Of a stretch of DNA of 64,000 nt, positions 33,503 through 44,560 are shown piece after piece. Source of the DNA: Methylobacterium longum (GTDB taxonomy: Bacteria; Pseudomonadota; Alphaproteobacteria; Rhizobiales; Beijerinckiaceae); the NCBI RefSeq assembly GCF_022179385.1, contig NZ_BPQS01000027.1:1-64000 (forward strand), given 5' to 3'. A program made the position numbers and the translations under genes. Within the stretch, counting starts at the first letter, position 1. Each line of letters begins with the position of its first letter. Under the pieces are notes generated by a model. That model was not told the DNA's origin. It made no database searches and saw nothing but the letters and a program-made list of their open reading frames with translations.

Positions 33503-34476
33503 GTGCGCCGGCTCGTTTCACCCCCGCGCGCCGCCACGTCCTCATCGGGGCTGCCGGACTCGCCGGGTTCGGCGGAATCGCGGCGTTCTGCGCCTCCGCG
33601 GCGTCGCGGGGGCTGACGCTGCGAACCCGCGCCGGCCTCGCCTTCGGCACGACCGTGGCGCTCACGGCCGCGGGGCCGGACGGCTCCGCGGTCGAGGACG
33701 CGCTGAGCGACGGCTTCGCGACGATGCGCGCCGTGGAGGCGGCCGCCAGCCTGTTCCTGGCCGACAGCGCCCTGGCGCGGCTCAACCGGGACGGCATCCT
33801 GGAGGCGCCCGATCCGCACCTCGTCGCCCTGCTGCGCTTCGCCCTGGCCCTCGCGGACGAAACCTGTGGCGCCTTCGACCCCACCGTGCAACCGCTCTGG
33901 CCGGTCTGGGCCGGCGCCGCCGCCCGGGGCGAGCGACCGGGGGCTGGCGCCCTCCGCGCGGCCCTGGCGCAGGTCGGCTGGCGGCGCGTGCATCTCGGCA
34001 CGGACCGCATCGTGCTGGAGCCCGGAACGGCGCTGACCCTGAACGCCCTGATCCAGGGCTACGCCGCCGACCAGGTGATGGCGGCGCTCCGGGCGCGCGG
34101 CATCGGCGATGCCTTCGTGGATACCGGTGAGTTCGGCGCGTCCGGCTCGCATCCGGACGGCACGCCCTGGCGCCTGGGACTCGCCGATCCCCGCGACCCC
34201 GCCGTCGTCGCCACCGTGATCGCCCCGTTCGCCGGCTTTGCGGCGACCTCGGGCGACTACGCCATGCGCTTCTCGGACGACCGCACCGACCACCACATCT
34301 TCGACCCGGCGACGGGCCGGTCCCCGCCCGGCCTCGCCTCGGTGACGGTGACGGCGCCGACGGGACTGCTCGCCGACGGGCTGTCGACCGCCTGCATGGT
34401 CCTGGGGCGCGCGCGCGGCGCGGATCTCGTCGCGGCCCATCCGGGCTGCGCCGCGCGCTTCACCGGCAAGGTCTGA
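33499..34476 (+). CDS. apbE: FAD:protein FMN transferase (ApbE/NosX-like)
   Basis: A 325-residue periplasmic protein with a twin-arginine-like or signal-anchor N-terminus (RRHVLIGAAGLAGFGGIAAF). ApbE core motifs are visible: CGAFDPTVQPLWPVW, NALIQGYAADQVMAAL, FVDTGEFGASG, and HHIFDPATGRSPPGLASVTVTAPTGLLADGLSTA. ApbE transfers FMN onto Thr in FMN-binding proteins. Its start overlaps the NosR-like stop (ATGA), so NosR-like protein is the obvious substrate. Some canonical ApbE positions are altered (GEFG where GGN or GGD is common). Confidence 0.87.
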   Translation: MSAPARFTPARRHVLIGAAGLAGFGGIAAFCASAASRGLTLRTRAGLAFGTTVALTAAGPDGSAVEDALSDGFATMRAVEAAASLFLADSALARLNRDGILEAPDPHLVALLRFALALADETCGAFDPTVQPLWPVWAGAAARGERPGAGALRAALAQVGWRRVHLGTDRIVLEPGTALTLNALIQGYAADQVMAALRARGIGDAFVDTGEFGASGSHPDGTPWRLGLADPRDPAVVATVIAPFAGFAATSGDYAMRFSDDRTDHHIFDPATGRSPPGLASVTVTAPTGLLADGLSTACMVLGRARGADLVAAHPGCAARFTGKV

Positions 34477-35057
34477 TCAGGCGGCGCGGACGGAGGCCAG
34501 GAAACTTTCGACCTCGGCCCCCGGATGGTCGAACTGGTTCGACAGCGCCGAGGCCGAGGCCAGCACGCTGCCGGCGGTCGCCCCGGTGGCCTCGACGGTG
34601 CCGGCCGCCGCCTCGGCGACCGTGCGCACGATCCCGTTCACGACGGCCACCGCGGCACGGGCATCGCCACGTCGAGGGTCAGGTGATGCATCGCGATGGC
34701 GGCGGTCGCCGCGAGGATCACGCGCCGGTCGCACCATCCGACGAGCACGGCCAGGCAGGCGAAGAAGGACATGTGCAAGTCGATCTGCCAGCGATGACCG
34801 GTGAAGACGGTGAGAAGGCTTGCCGCCATGCCGATCAGGGCCAACCCGCTGACGATCTGGGTGGCCGGCCCGACCGGATCATTCAGCCACAGGAGCGTCA
34901 CGGTTCCCGCGAGGATCGCCGCGGCGACGACCGGTGCCAGGGGCGGTAGCCCGCCGCCCAGGAGCGCTTCGGCGGCGGCAACGGCAGGAACATGAGCCCA
35001 CAGGGCCGGAATGAGGCAGCGCCCGAAGTTGCGCCGGATCGCGTCGAGATGGTTCAT
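34477..35057 (-). pseudogene. Remnant of a methyl-accepting chemotaxis protein
   Basis: On the minus strand, 35057-34638 encodes an intact-looking N-terminal membrane domain (MNHLDAIRRNF..., four or five hydrophobic helices, MHHLTLDVAMP), ending at a stop. In another frame, 34660-34477 encodes the C-terminal tail of a chemoreceptor (VNGIVRTVAEAA...GAEVESFLASVRAA). The signalling core between them, several hundred residues in an intact receptor, is missing. This is a deletion plus frameshift, not two working genes. It lies in a convergent position with apbE. Confidence 0.75.
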
Positions 35058-35332
35058 GGTGCGGGACGACCGAGACCCGGTCCGGGCCCTGACGTGAGAT
35101 GCGTGCTCTGCGACGGGCGACCGCAGAGCCCTCCGATGCGCCCGTCGAGGACGAGGCGGGCGCCGGCTCCGTAGAGTCGCCGGGCGAACCCCTCGGGATC
35201 GGCATGGGCGATCACGATGTTCGGCCGGCCGCCGAGGCCCTGCCGGGCCGGGGTCCTCGCCCTACTTGCCCGGATCCCCACGGCGCGGCCCCTGCATGTG
35301 CGGCGACGGGGACGGCCGTCAGGAGATCGCGT

Positions 35333-36463
35333 GTGACCGAGGGAATCGAGGCGACTTGGCCGACGGACGTCTGGGCGGAGCAGGATCCGGATGCGGCGGG
35401 ATTCGATGCCGAGCGGCTCGCCGGAGCGGTCGCCTTCGCCGAGGCCAGCGAGAGCGCGTGGCCGCGCAGCCTCTACTATCCCGATGGGCGCTATGTCGGA
35501 ATCGTCGAGTGGAACGAGCGCGGGCCCTGGAGCGACATCGCCGGTCCGGTGCGCCCGCGGGGCGGACCCGCCGGCGTGATCCTGAAGGGCGGACGCCGCG
35601 TCGCCGCCTGGGGCGATACGCGCCGTCCGGACATGACCTTCTCGATCGCCAAGAGCTACCTCGCGGTGCTGGCCGGCCTCGCCCATGACGACGGGCTGAT
35701 CCCCGACGTGGATGCGCCGGTGCGGGCGAGCGTGCCCGATCCGCTCCTCGACGGGCCGCATAACGGCGCGATCACGTGGCGCCACCTGCTGCAGCAATCG
35801 AGCGAGTGGCGGGGCACGTTGTTCGGCAAATCCGATCAGGTCGACCACTTCCGGCAGATCGGCCCCCGGGCCGACAACAGCCGCAAGGGGGAGAAGCGGG
35901 CCCTGCGTCCGCCGGGCACCTACTACGAGTACAACGACGTGCGGGTGAACCTTCTGGCCTACTGCCTGATGCGCCTCTTCGGCCGGGCGCTCCCGGAGGT
36001 GCTGCGCGCCCGGATCATGGACCCGATCGGCGCGTCCCAGGACTGGGCCTGGCAGGGCTACGACACCGCCTGGGTGGAGGCCGGCGGCGTACGGATGCAA
36101 TCTGTGCCGGGTGGCGGCCATTGGGGCGGCGGCCTGTTCATCGGGACGGACGACCACGCCCGGTTCGGGCTGCTCATCGCCCGGGGCGGGGCCTGGGACG
36201 GACGGCAGCTCCTGTCGGCGCGCTGGATCCGCGCCATGCTGACCCCCTCCCCCACCCTCGACAGCTACGGCTATCTCTGGTGGCTGAACCGCGGGGCGAC
36301 CGCCAAACCGCAGCTTTCCGCCTCCGCCTTCAGCGCGCTCGGAGCGGGCAACAACGTGATCTGGTGCGATCCGGAGCGCGACCTCGTGGCGGTCCTGCGC
36401 TGGATCGACAAGGCCGCCCTCGACGACTTCTTGCTCCGGTTGATGGCGGCCCTGCGGGACTAA
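35333..36463 (+). CDS. Serine hydrolase of the beta-lactamase class C family
   Basis: A 376-residue protein of the class C beta-lactamase/penicillin-binding-protein-like fold. The nucleophile motif S-X-X-K appears in TFSIAKSY, followed by the YEYNDVRVN segment and GGHWGGGLFI near the C-terminal His/Gly region. It has no signal peptide, so it is probably a cytoplasmic esterase or amidase rather than a true beta-lactamase. GTG at 35333 is chosen because AGGAG precedes it by seven bases. Longer in-frame readings run into the chemoreceptor remnant region. Substrate is unknown. Confidence 0.83.
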   Translation: MTEGIEATWPTDVWAEQDPDAAGFDAERLAGAVAFAEASESAWPRSLYYPDGRYVGIVEWNERGPWSDIAGPVRPRGGPAGVILKGGRRVAAWGDTRRPDMTFSIAKSYLAVLAGLAHDDGLIPDVDAPVRASVPDPLLDGPHNGAITWRHLLQQSSEWRGTLFGKSDQVDHFRQIGPRADNSRKGEKRALRPPGTYYEYNDVRVNLLAYCLMRLFGRALPEVLRARIMDPIGASQDWAWQGYDTAWVEAGGVRMQSVPGGGHWGGGLFIGTDDHARFGLLIARGGAWDGRQLLSARWIRAMLTPSPTLDSYGYLWWLNRGATAKPQLSASAFSALGAGNNVIWCDPERDLVAVLRWIDKAALDDFLLRLMAALRD

Positions 36464-36663
36464 GGGCGCCGATCGACCGCGGCCGGATCCGCCCGCGGTG
36501 GGGGGCACCGACATGGTCGGTGACGGCCCGGGTACACAGGGCACATCGGCCCGGCTCGGAGAGTACAGGTAGTAGCCGGGGAAGAACCCCTCCCCGTCAT
36601 CGGTGACCTGTATCGGCCGACGGGATCCGAAATTTACGGCGGTCTGCGGTTCAAACGGGCGGG

Positions 36664-36714
36664 CGAGACCGAAGCCCCTGCGAGACTGAAGCCCCTGCGA
36701 GACCGAAGCCCCTG
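36664..36714. repeat. Three tandem copies of a 17-bp unit
   Basis: The unit CGAGACCGAAGCCCCTG occurs at 36664, 36681 (one mismatch) and 36698. It lies in the gap between the serine hydrolase and the M20 peptidase, next to the M20 stop codon. No gene is seen in 36464-36730. Confidence 0.85.
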
Positions 36715-36730
36715 CACGTGTCCCGGGCCA

Positions 36731-37888
36731 TCAGCCCGCCGCCAAAGCCGCGATCGTCTCGGCCATCGCGCGGGCCCGGGGGACGAGGCTTGCCACCTCC
36801 AGGTACTCGTCGGGCGAATGGGCCTTCCCGCCGACGGGTCCGACGGCGCAGAGGGTCGGGCAACCGACGCTGGCGGTGAAGCCGGAATCCGCGCAGCCTC
36901 CGGCGAACTCGCCCTCCACCGGCGTGCCGTGCCGCGCGCTGACGCGCGCGTAGGTCTCGAACAGGGTCCGCGAGGCCTCGTCCTGCACCAGCGGCAGGAA
37001 CTCGCCCTTGATGGTCAGGCGCGCGGTCGTGCCGGGCACCGTGGAGCGCTCCACGATCGCGGCGATCCGGCCCATGGCTGCCCCGCGATCGGGCGGCGTG
37101 ACGTAGCGCAGGTCGATCTCGCAGGTCGCCCGGGGCGCCACGGTGTTCACCGACTGGCCGCCCGCGACGAGCCCGACATTCACCGTGGTGCCGCGGTCGA
37201 GATCGGTGATCGCGTGGAACGCGATGGTCTTGTGGGCAAGCTCACCGATCGCGCTGCGCCCGTCCGCGTAATTGCCGCCGGAATGGGCCGCCTTGCCCAC
37301 GATTTCGAGGTGCATGAACACGCCGCCCTTGCGGCCGGTCACCACGTTGCCGGTGGGCCGGCCCGGCTCGGAATTCAGCACCGCCCGGGCGCCGCGCGCG
37401 GTCTCCTCGATGATCGGTCGGCAGGCCGGCGATCCGATCTCCTCGTCGCTGGTGAACAGGCCGATGAGCGGCACCGGCGCGCCGGTCCGGTGGAAGGCCG
37501 CCAGCACGAAGGCGTTCATCACGAGGCCCGCCTTCATGTCGGCGACGCCCGGCCCGTAGGCGCGGCCCTCCGTGATGCGGAACGGGCGATGCGCCACCTC
37601 GCCCCTCGGAAAAACCGTATCGCGGTGGCCCATCAGCACGACCGGCCGGTTGCCGCCTCCGGACCCGGCGACCTGAGCCTTCAGCGCGTCCCCGTAGCCT
37701 TCGACCGGGACCGTCGTGACCGGAACGCCGTGCTCGGCCAGGAAGGCCGCGATGCGGGCGCCGACCGCGTCGACGCCCGGCTTGTCGTAGGAGCCGGAAT
37801 CGATGTTCACCAGCTCCGCGAGGAGGGCCAGCATGGCCCCCTCCTGGCCGTCGAGCCAGTGGAGGACGTCGGCGTCACGTGCGGTCAT
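36731..37888 (-). CDS. M20-family metallopeptidase (glutamate carboxypeptidase-like)
   Basis: A 385-residue M20 dizinc peptidase. The metal and catalytic residues are in place: GHRDTVFP, GPGVADMKAG, SDEEIGS and GGCADSGFTASVG. The central dimerisation domain follows LEIVGKAAHSGGNYADGRSA. The pattern is closest to CPG2-type carboxypeptidases that remove C-terminal glutamate, but substrate cannot be fixed from sequence. No signal peptide is present. ATG at 37888 is used rather than an upstream GTG at 37909. Confidence 0.87.
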   Translation of the reverse strand: MTARDADVLHWLDGQEGAMLALLAELVNIDSGSYDKPGVDAVGARIAAFLAEHGVPVTTVPVEGYGDALKAQVAGSGGGNRPVVLMGHRDTVFPRGEVAHRPFRITEGRAYGPGVADMKAGLVMNAFVLAAFHRTGAPVPLIGLFTSDEEIGSPACRPIIEETARGARAVLNSEPGRPTGNVVTGRKGGVFMHLEIVGKAAHSGGNYADGRSAIGELAHKTIAFHAITDLDRGTTVNVGLVAGGQSVNTVAPRATCEIDLRYVTPPDRGAAMGRIAAIVERSTVPGTTARLTIKGEFLPLVQDEASRTLFETYARVSARHGTPVEGEFAGGCADSGFTASVGCPTLCAVGPVGGKAHSPDEYLEVASLVPRARAMAETIAALAAG

Positions 37889-37978
37889 GGGGGGCCTCGT
37901 CGCGGGCACGTCGGGCGCATCCCACTCGCGAGGACGGCGCCGTGAGGGAGCGGATCGCGGGCATACGACGCCGTGGGC

Positions 37979-39805
<1,827 letters not shown>

Positions 39806-39954
39806 GAAACTGTCTCTCGCTTCGACGCCCGGATGGCCGCGCGAGGGCGCTGCGCAAGGTCCGGGCCGTCCCGCTCAGCGCGGGCCCAAGCGTGACTTGT
39901 ACCGGATCGGGGTGGCGCAGTGCCAGCCCCCGTGCGAGGCCCGCCGGCCGGGCG

Positions 39955-41334
39955 TCACAAGCCCTTCGCGCGCCGCGCCTTCTCGGCCTGCAGAGCCGCG
40001 CGCTTCTCCCTGGCCCAGCCCGGCTTCACCGCCTGCCTTCCGCGGGCGACCGCCATGGCGTCGGCCGGCACGTCGTCGGTGATCACCGAGCCCGAGGCCA
40101 CGTAGGCCCCCTCCCCCACGGTGACCGGGGCGACCAGCGCCGTGTTCGAGCCGATGAAGGCGCCCGCGCCGATCATGGTCCGGTGCTTGAGCACGCCGTC
40201 GTAATTGCAGGTGATCGTGCCGGCGCCGATATTCGCCTTGGCGCCGACCTCCGCGTCGCCGAGATAGGTCAGGTGCGCGGCCTTCGCGCCCGCGCCCATC
40301 CGGGCGTTCTTCAGCTCGACGAAATTGCCGAGTTCCACGCCGGCCTCCAGCACGGCGTGGCCCCGCAGCCGCACGAACGGTCCGATCCGGACGCCCGCCT
40401 CCAGGCTGGTCTCGGTGAGATGCGCGAAGGACCGCACGGTGCAGCCATCGGCCACCCGCACACCGGGACCGAACACGACGTTGGGCTCCACGATCACGTC
40501 GCGCCCCAGCAGCGTGTCGTGGCTGAGGAACACCGTCTCGGGGGCGATCAGGGTCGCCCCGCCCAGCATGGCGGTGCGCCGCAGCTGCGCCTGGATCGCG
40601 GCTTCCGCGACGCTGAGCTGCACCCGGTCATTGACGCCCTGCGCCTCGGCCTCGTCCACCGGCACCACGGCGACCGCTAGGCCGTCGGCCGCCGCCAGCG
40701 CCACCGCGTCGGGAAGGTAATACTCGCCGGCGGCATTGTCGTTGCCGATGCGGGTCAGCAGCGCCAGGGCGTGCCGCCCGGCGAGGGCCATCAGGCCGGC
40801 GTTGCACAGGGTCACGGCGCGCTCGGCCGCGCTCGCGTCCTTCTCCTCGCGGATTGCCAGGACGCGCTCGCCCTCGGTGAGCACGCGGCCGTAGCCCGTT
40901 GGCGTCGCGGTCTCGAAGGCCAGCACGGCGACCGCCGCGCCGTCGGCGAGGGGCGCGCGCAAGCGCAGGAACGTCTCGGCGGTGACCAGCGGCGTGTCGC
41001 CGAAGGCGATCACCACGTCGTCGTCCGGATCGGCCAGCACGTCCCGCGCGGCCAGGACGGCATGGGCGGTGCCGAGCCGCTCGGCCTGCGGGAAGACCCG
41101 TGCGCCGGGAGCCGCCGTCGCGATCTCGGCGGCGACGTCGTCGCGGCCGGGCTCGGCCACGACGGCGATCCGGCCCGCGCCCGCCGCCTGCACGGCGGCC
41201 AGGACATGGCCGAGCATGCTGCGCCCGGCGATCCGGTGCAGCACCTTCGGCAGGTCCGAGCGCATCCGCGTGCCTTTCCCGGCCGCAAGCACGATGGCGG
41301 TGAGGCTGCGCGAGGGCGTTCCGGTCGGTGTCAT
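39955..41334 (-). CDS. glmU: Bifunctional GlcNAc-1-phosphate uridyltransferase / glucosamine-1-phosphate acetyltransferase
   Basis: A 459-residue enzyme that acetylates glucosamine-1-phosphate and makes UDP-GlcNAc. The N-terminal pyrophosphorylase domain has LTAIVLAAGKGTRMRSDLPKVLH, and the C-terminal left-handed beta-helix has hexapeptide repeats (GPFVRLRGHAVLEAGVELGNFVELKNA, AHLTYLGDAEVG, NYDG). The start ATG at 41334 begins a normal GlmU N-terminus; a longer upstream reading is low-complexity and overlaps rpoN. It is transcribed ahead of glmS on the same strand. Confidence 0.95.
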   Translation of the reverse strand: MTPTGTPSRSLTAIVLAAGKGTRMRSDLPKVLHRIAGRSMLGHVLAAVQAAGAGRIAVVAEPGRDDVAAEIATAAPGARVFPQAERLGTAHAVLAARDVLADPDDDVVIAFGDTPLVTAETFLRLRAPLADGAAVAVLAFETATPTGYGRVLTEGERVLAIREEKDASAAERAVTLCNAGLMALAGRHALALLTRIGNDNAAGEYYLPDAVALAAADGLAVAVVPVDEAEAQGVNDRVQLSVAEAAIQAQLRRTAMLGGATLIAPETVFLSHDTLLGRDVIVEPNVVFGPGVRVADGCTVRSFAHLTETSLEAGVRIGPFVRLRGHAVLEAGVELGNFVELKNARMGAGAKAAHLTYLGDAEVGAKANIGAGTITCNYDGVLKHRTMIGAGAFIGSNTALVAPVTVGEGAYVASGSVITDDVPADAMAVARGRQAVKPGWAREKRAALQAEKARRAKGL

Positions 41335-41407
41335 CGCAGGTCCAGGCGTCGTGATCCGGCGCCACGGATGGGCCGGACCGGCCTTCGGCGCAAGCCCGGC
41401 CGGGATC

Positions 41408-42976
41408 TCAGCGCAGAGCCACGGCCGCCTGGTGGGCGGGAACGTGGGCGAAGTGTTCGCGACGGCGCTCGATCGAGCTCGGGATCCGCAGCGACTCCCG
41501 GTACTTGGCCACTGTCCGGCGGGCGATGTCGACCCCCTCCCCGCGCAGCTTCTGCACGAGCGCGTCGTCGGAGAGCACGTCGTTGGGCGCCTCGCCATCG
41601 ACGAGTTGCTTGATGCGGTGGCGCACCGCCTCGGAGGAATGGGCCGCCGCGCCCGCCGCCCCGGGGATCGCCGCGGTGAAGAAGTACTTCATCTCCAGGG
41701 TGCCGCGGCTCGTACCGATCGCCTTGTTGGAGGTGACCCGCGAGACGGTCGACTCGTGCATTCCGATCGCCTCGGCCACCGTCTTGAGGTTCAGCGGGCG
41801 CAGGTGCGTGACGCCGTGGACGAAGAAGCCGTCCTGCTGGCGCACGATCTCGGTGGCGACCTTGAGGATCGTGCGGGCTCGCTGCTCCAGGGAGCGGGTG
41901 AGCCAGTTGGCGTTCTGCAGGGCCTCCGACAGGAAGGCCTTGTCGCCCTCGGCCGAGGCGCCGCGCACGACGCGGGCGTAGTAGCTCTGGTTGACCAGAA
42001 CCCGCGGCAGGGCCTCGCCGTTCAGCTCGATCAGCCAGGATCCGTCCGGCGCGGCCCGCACGAACACGTCGGGGATCAGCACCTCGACGGCGCTCGACCC
42101 GAAGGCCCGGCCGGGCTTGGGATCGAGGCGGCGGATCTCGCCCAGCATGTCGACGAGATCCTCGTCGTCCACGCCGCAGAGCCGCCGGAGCGCGGCGAAG
42201 TCGCGCTTAGCCACGAGATCGAGGCGCGAGACCAGCGCCTGCATGGCCGGATCGAACCGGTCGCGCTCGCGCAACTGGATCGCGAGGCATTCGGCAAGGT
42301 CCCGGGCCGCGACGCCGGGCGGGTCGAAACTCTGCACGACGCCGAGCATCCGGGCCACGAGTGCCGGATCGGCGCCGAGCCGCTCGGCCACGCCCTCCAC
42401 GGTCTCGCGCAGGTAGCCGGCCTCGTCGACCGCGTCGATCAGGAAGCCGCCGACGAGCCGTTCGATGGGCTCGCGCGTCGCGAGGTCGAGCTGGCCGGCC
42501 AGGTGATCGCGCAGCGAGGTCTCGGCCGTGAGGGTCGCCTCGAAATCCGGGGCCTCGGCGTCGAAGCTCCCGCCGGTGCTGCCGTACGGGGGCGGCGTGA
42601 GCGAGAGCATGTCGCCCCCGGCAGCCTCCCGCGCCTGAACCGGCGACTCGTCGGGGAAGACGTTGTCGAGCCGCGTGTCGAAATCGCTCTCGATCTCGCT
42701 CCGGCTGGGATTAAGGTCGGTGGACAGCCACGCTTCGGGCTCCGCCGTCTCGAAGCCGTCCGAGCCGGCCTCGTCCCCGTGATCTCCAGCAGCCTCGGAG
42801 GCGTTCGTGGGCTCGGCCTCGGCGCGCTCGAGCAGCGGATTCCGCTCCAGCTCGGCGTCGACATAAGCGGCAAGGTCGAGCTGTGAGAGTTGCAGGAGCT
42901 TGATTGCTTGCAGGAGCTGCGGCGTCATCACCAGGGCTTGGCCCTGACGCACTTCCAGCCGTTGCACCAAACTCAT
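41408..42976 (-). CDS. rpoN: RNA polymerase sigma-54 factor
   Basis: A 522-residue sigma factor. The N-terminal activator-interaction region (MTPQLLQAIKLLQLSQLDL) precedes an acidic linker, a core-binding region, the helix-turn-helix region (IGMHESTVSRVTSNK) and the RpoN box ARRTVAKYRE. Sigma-54 directs transcription of nitrogen, transport and other genes that need enhancer-binding activators. The ATG at 42976 (MSLVQRLEVRQGQ) is the family-typical start; a GTG at 43003 would add nine residues. A good candidate promoter lies at 43062-43090. Confidence 0.95.
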   Translation of the reverse strand: MSLVQRLEVRQGQALVMTPQLLQAIKLLQLSQLDLAAYVDAELERNPLLERAEAEPTNASEAAGDHGDEAGSDGFETAEPEAWLSTDLNPSRSEIESDFDTRLDNVFPDESPVQAREAAGGDMLSLTPPPYGSTGGSFDAEAPDFEATLTAETSLRDHLAGQLDLATREPIERLVGGFLIDAVDEAGYLRETVEGVAERLGADPALVARMLGVVQSFDPPGVAARDLAECLAIQLRERDRFDPAMQALVSRLDLVAKRDFAALRRLCGVDDEDLVDMLGEIRRLDPKPGRAFGSSAVEVLIPDVFVRAAPDGSWLIELNGEALPRVLVNQSYYARVVRGASAEGDKAFLSEALQNANWLTRSLEQRARTILKVATEIVRQQDGFFVHGVTHLRPLNLKTVAEAIGMHESTVSRVTSNKAIGTSRGTLEMKYFFTAAIPGAAGAAAHSSEAVRHRIKQLVDGEAPNDVLSDDALVQKLRGEGVDIARRTVAKYRESLRIPSSIERRREHFAHVPAHQAAVALR

Positions 42977-43061
42977 GCGAAGCCCCGATCGCCTTTCCGA
43001 CACGGTTTGTCAGCAGAAACCACACCCGCTCGGCACGGTTCTTGCTTGTCGTGTATTCAGA

Positions 43062-43090
43062 TCTCTAGACCGATCGGTGGCGCACGTCAA
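43062..43090 (-). promoter_or_regulatory. Candidate rpoN promoter
   Basis: On the minus strand TTGACG (43090-43085), a 17-bp spacer and TAGAGA (43067-43062). It is about 85 bases upstream of the rpoN ATG. The -10 match is moderate. The rest of 43004-43411 shows no gene. Confidence 0.45.
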
Positions 43091-43411
43091 AGCACCTCGG
43101 CGCCCCTGGACAGAGCGAACCCTGCAATGGGGGCTCACGTGGCGCCGGGGCCACATCTCCACGCTGCAGTTGAACGGTATGGGTGCACGCACTTAACGAA
43201 GCTTTGGATCGAGGGTCGCGACTTGTGGACGGTGTTGCTTGGGGAACCCGCCACATTCAGGCGGCTGAAACAGTTTGATTCCAGACGCTCCCGAAGGCGA
43301 GAGCAGTACAGGCTCGCATTCCCCTGACGTTCCGATCATGGCTCGGCGAACGCCTTCGAAGCGTGGGGCCGGGCCGACGCGCGGGTCCGCCGCTGCGCAC
43401 ACCGCACCGCG

Positions 43412-44103
43412 ATGGCCCATCAGAACCGCCTTCGTGCTGCCCTTTCCGGACCGACGGCGCACGGCTCGAACCGCACTGCGAGCCAGTCGACCTTCCCCCT
43501 GGCCTGGTGCCGGTGAAACCGGCCGAGACCAACCCGCACGCCGTCGTCATCAAACCCGTTGTGCTCGCTGGTTTCGAGCTCTGGCGGCAGGCGGTCGGAT
43601 CGAGGTCGAACTCTTCGGCCGCAACGGCAGGACTGTCCCCGCGCTGATGCGAGGCGCCGACTCGGTTCGCGATCAGATCTTCATGCGGGTCACCGGATAC
43701 GGCCGACGGATTTCCGCGCCCGCCCTGCTGGCGGCCGAAACCCGCGAATCGTTGCACATGCTCCTGCCGCGCGCCGCCCCGACCTTCCTGAGGCAGATCG
43801 GGCAGACGGCCGTCGCCTGCGCGGGAGCACCGGGCGAGGAACGGCTCGCATGCTGGCTTCGGATGCACCACGATCGGAAGGAAGAGGACGATATCTCCGT
43901 CATCCATGAATTTCTGTCGATCAGGGTGGGCGTGCGCAGGCCTCAGGCGACGGTGGCGATCCACGCGCTGGAGGGGGCCCGCTTGGTCCCGGCTCGGTGT
44001 GGGCGGATCCGGCTCCTCAGCCGTGCGCAGCTGGGTGGGCGGCCGGTCAGACTACGGGCGTGCAGAGGCCGAGTACGAGCGCCTGATCGGCCCCTTGCGC
44101 GCT
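43412..44103 (+). pseudogene. Crp/Fnr-family regulator, broken by several frameshifts
   Basis: Pieces of one Crp/Fnr-type regulator appear in order but in changing frames. They are MAHQNRLRAALS (frame of 43412), then ARLEPHCEPVDLPPGLVPVKPAE, then VCSLVSSSGGRR (from about 43560), then IEVELFGRNG...EERLACWLRMHHDR...HEFLSIRVGVRRPQATVAIHALEGARLV, and finally SDYGRAEAEYERLIGPL. At least four frameshifts are needed to join them, so the gene is dead rather than a sequencing slip. In this family the cNMP-like domain and the GVRRP-type helix-turn-helix regulate stress or respiratory genes. Confidence 0.8.
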
Positions 44104-44560
44104 CCGCGGGACGCGATCAGGTCGGCGTGTCGACGACCGCCGGTCCGGCATCGCCCCACTGCTTCGACCCGGGCGAGACGATCTGCGGACGCCTGTTCTT
44201 TCAGGCGGCACGCGGCGGAGATGCCACCTTCGACGCCCGACGGCGGGACGTGTGAACATCGACGCTTCGACCGAGTGAACCGCCGTCGCAACCTTCGGCG
44301 TCGTGGGCGAACCTAGCCTCAGCCCCTGCGCGTGCCGGGTGTCCGCTCACAACATCCCTTGTGCATCGTACACTTTTAGACAATCTCTCAGCGAAAGTCT
44401 GGAGACGCGCCGGTTCCGCCATGCCCCATCAAGGCCAAGCTTGCCCGGAGTCGGACGGGCTGCGCCCAGGCCTGACTGCACGGCCGAGTCCTTTACACAG
44501 GTTAGCGACAGGCGTCGGGCCGCGGCCCACGCTCCTGACCTGCCCGTGAGGTCCTGCGCC
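44104..44560. other. Gene-free stretch between the pseudogene and the DUF6894 gene
   Basis: No protein gene with family features is seen on either strand. The section near 44360-44400 is relatively AT-rich and may contain the promoter of the DUF6894 gene, but no clear -35/-10 pair could be fixed. Confidence 0.5.

Noticed and set aside
34477..34737. Separate 86-residue gene
   Set aside because: It is only the C-terminal tail of a chemoreceptor out of frame with its N-terminal part, so it was merged into the pseudogene.
35054..36544. Long minus-strand open frame opposite the serine hydrolase
   Set aside because: No motif, and the plus strand carries an intact S-X-X-K hydrolase with a good ribosome site.
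36664..36714. CRISPR-like array
   Set aside because: Units are contiguous without spacers and only three copies are present.
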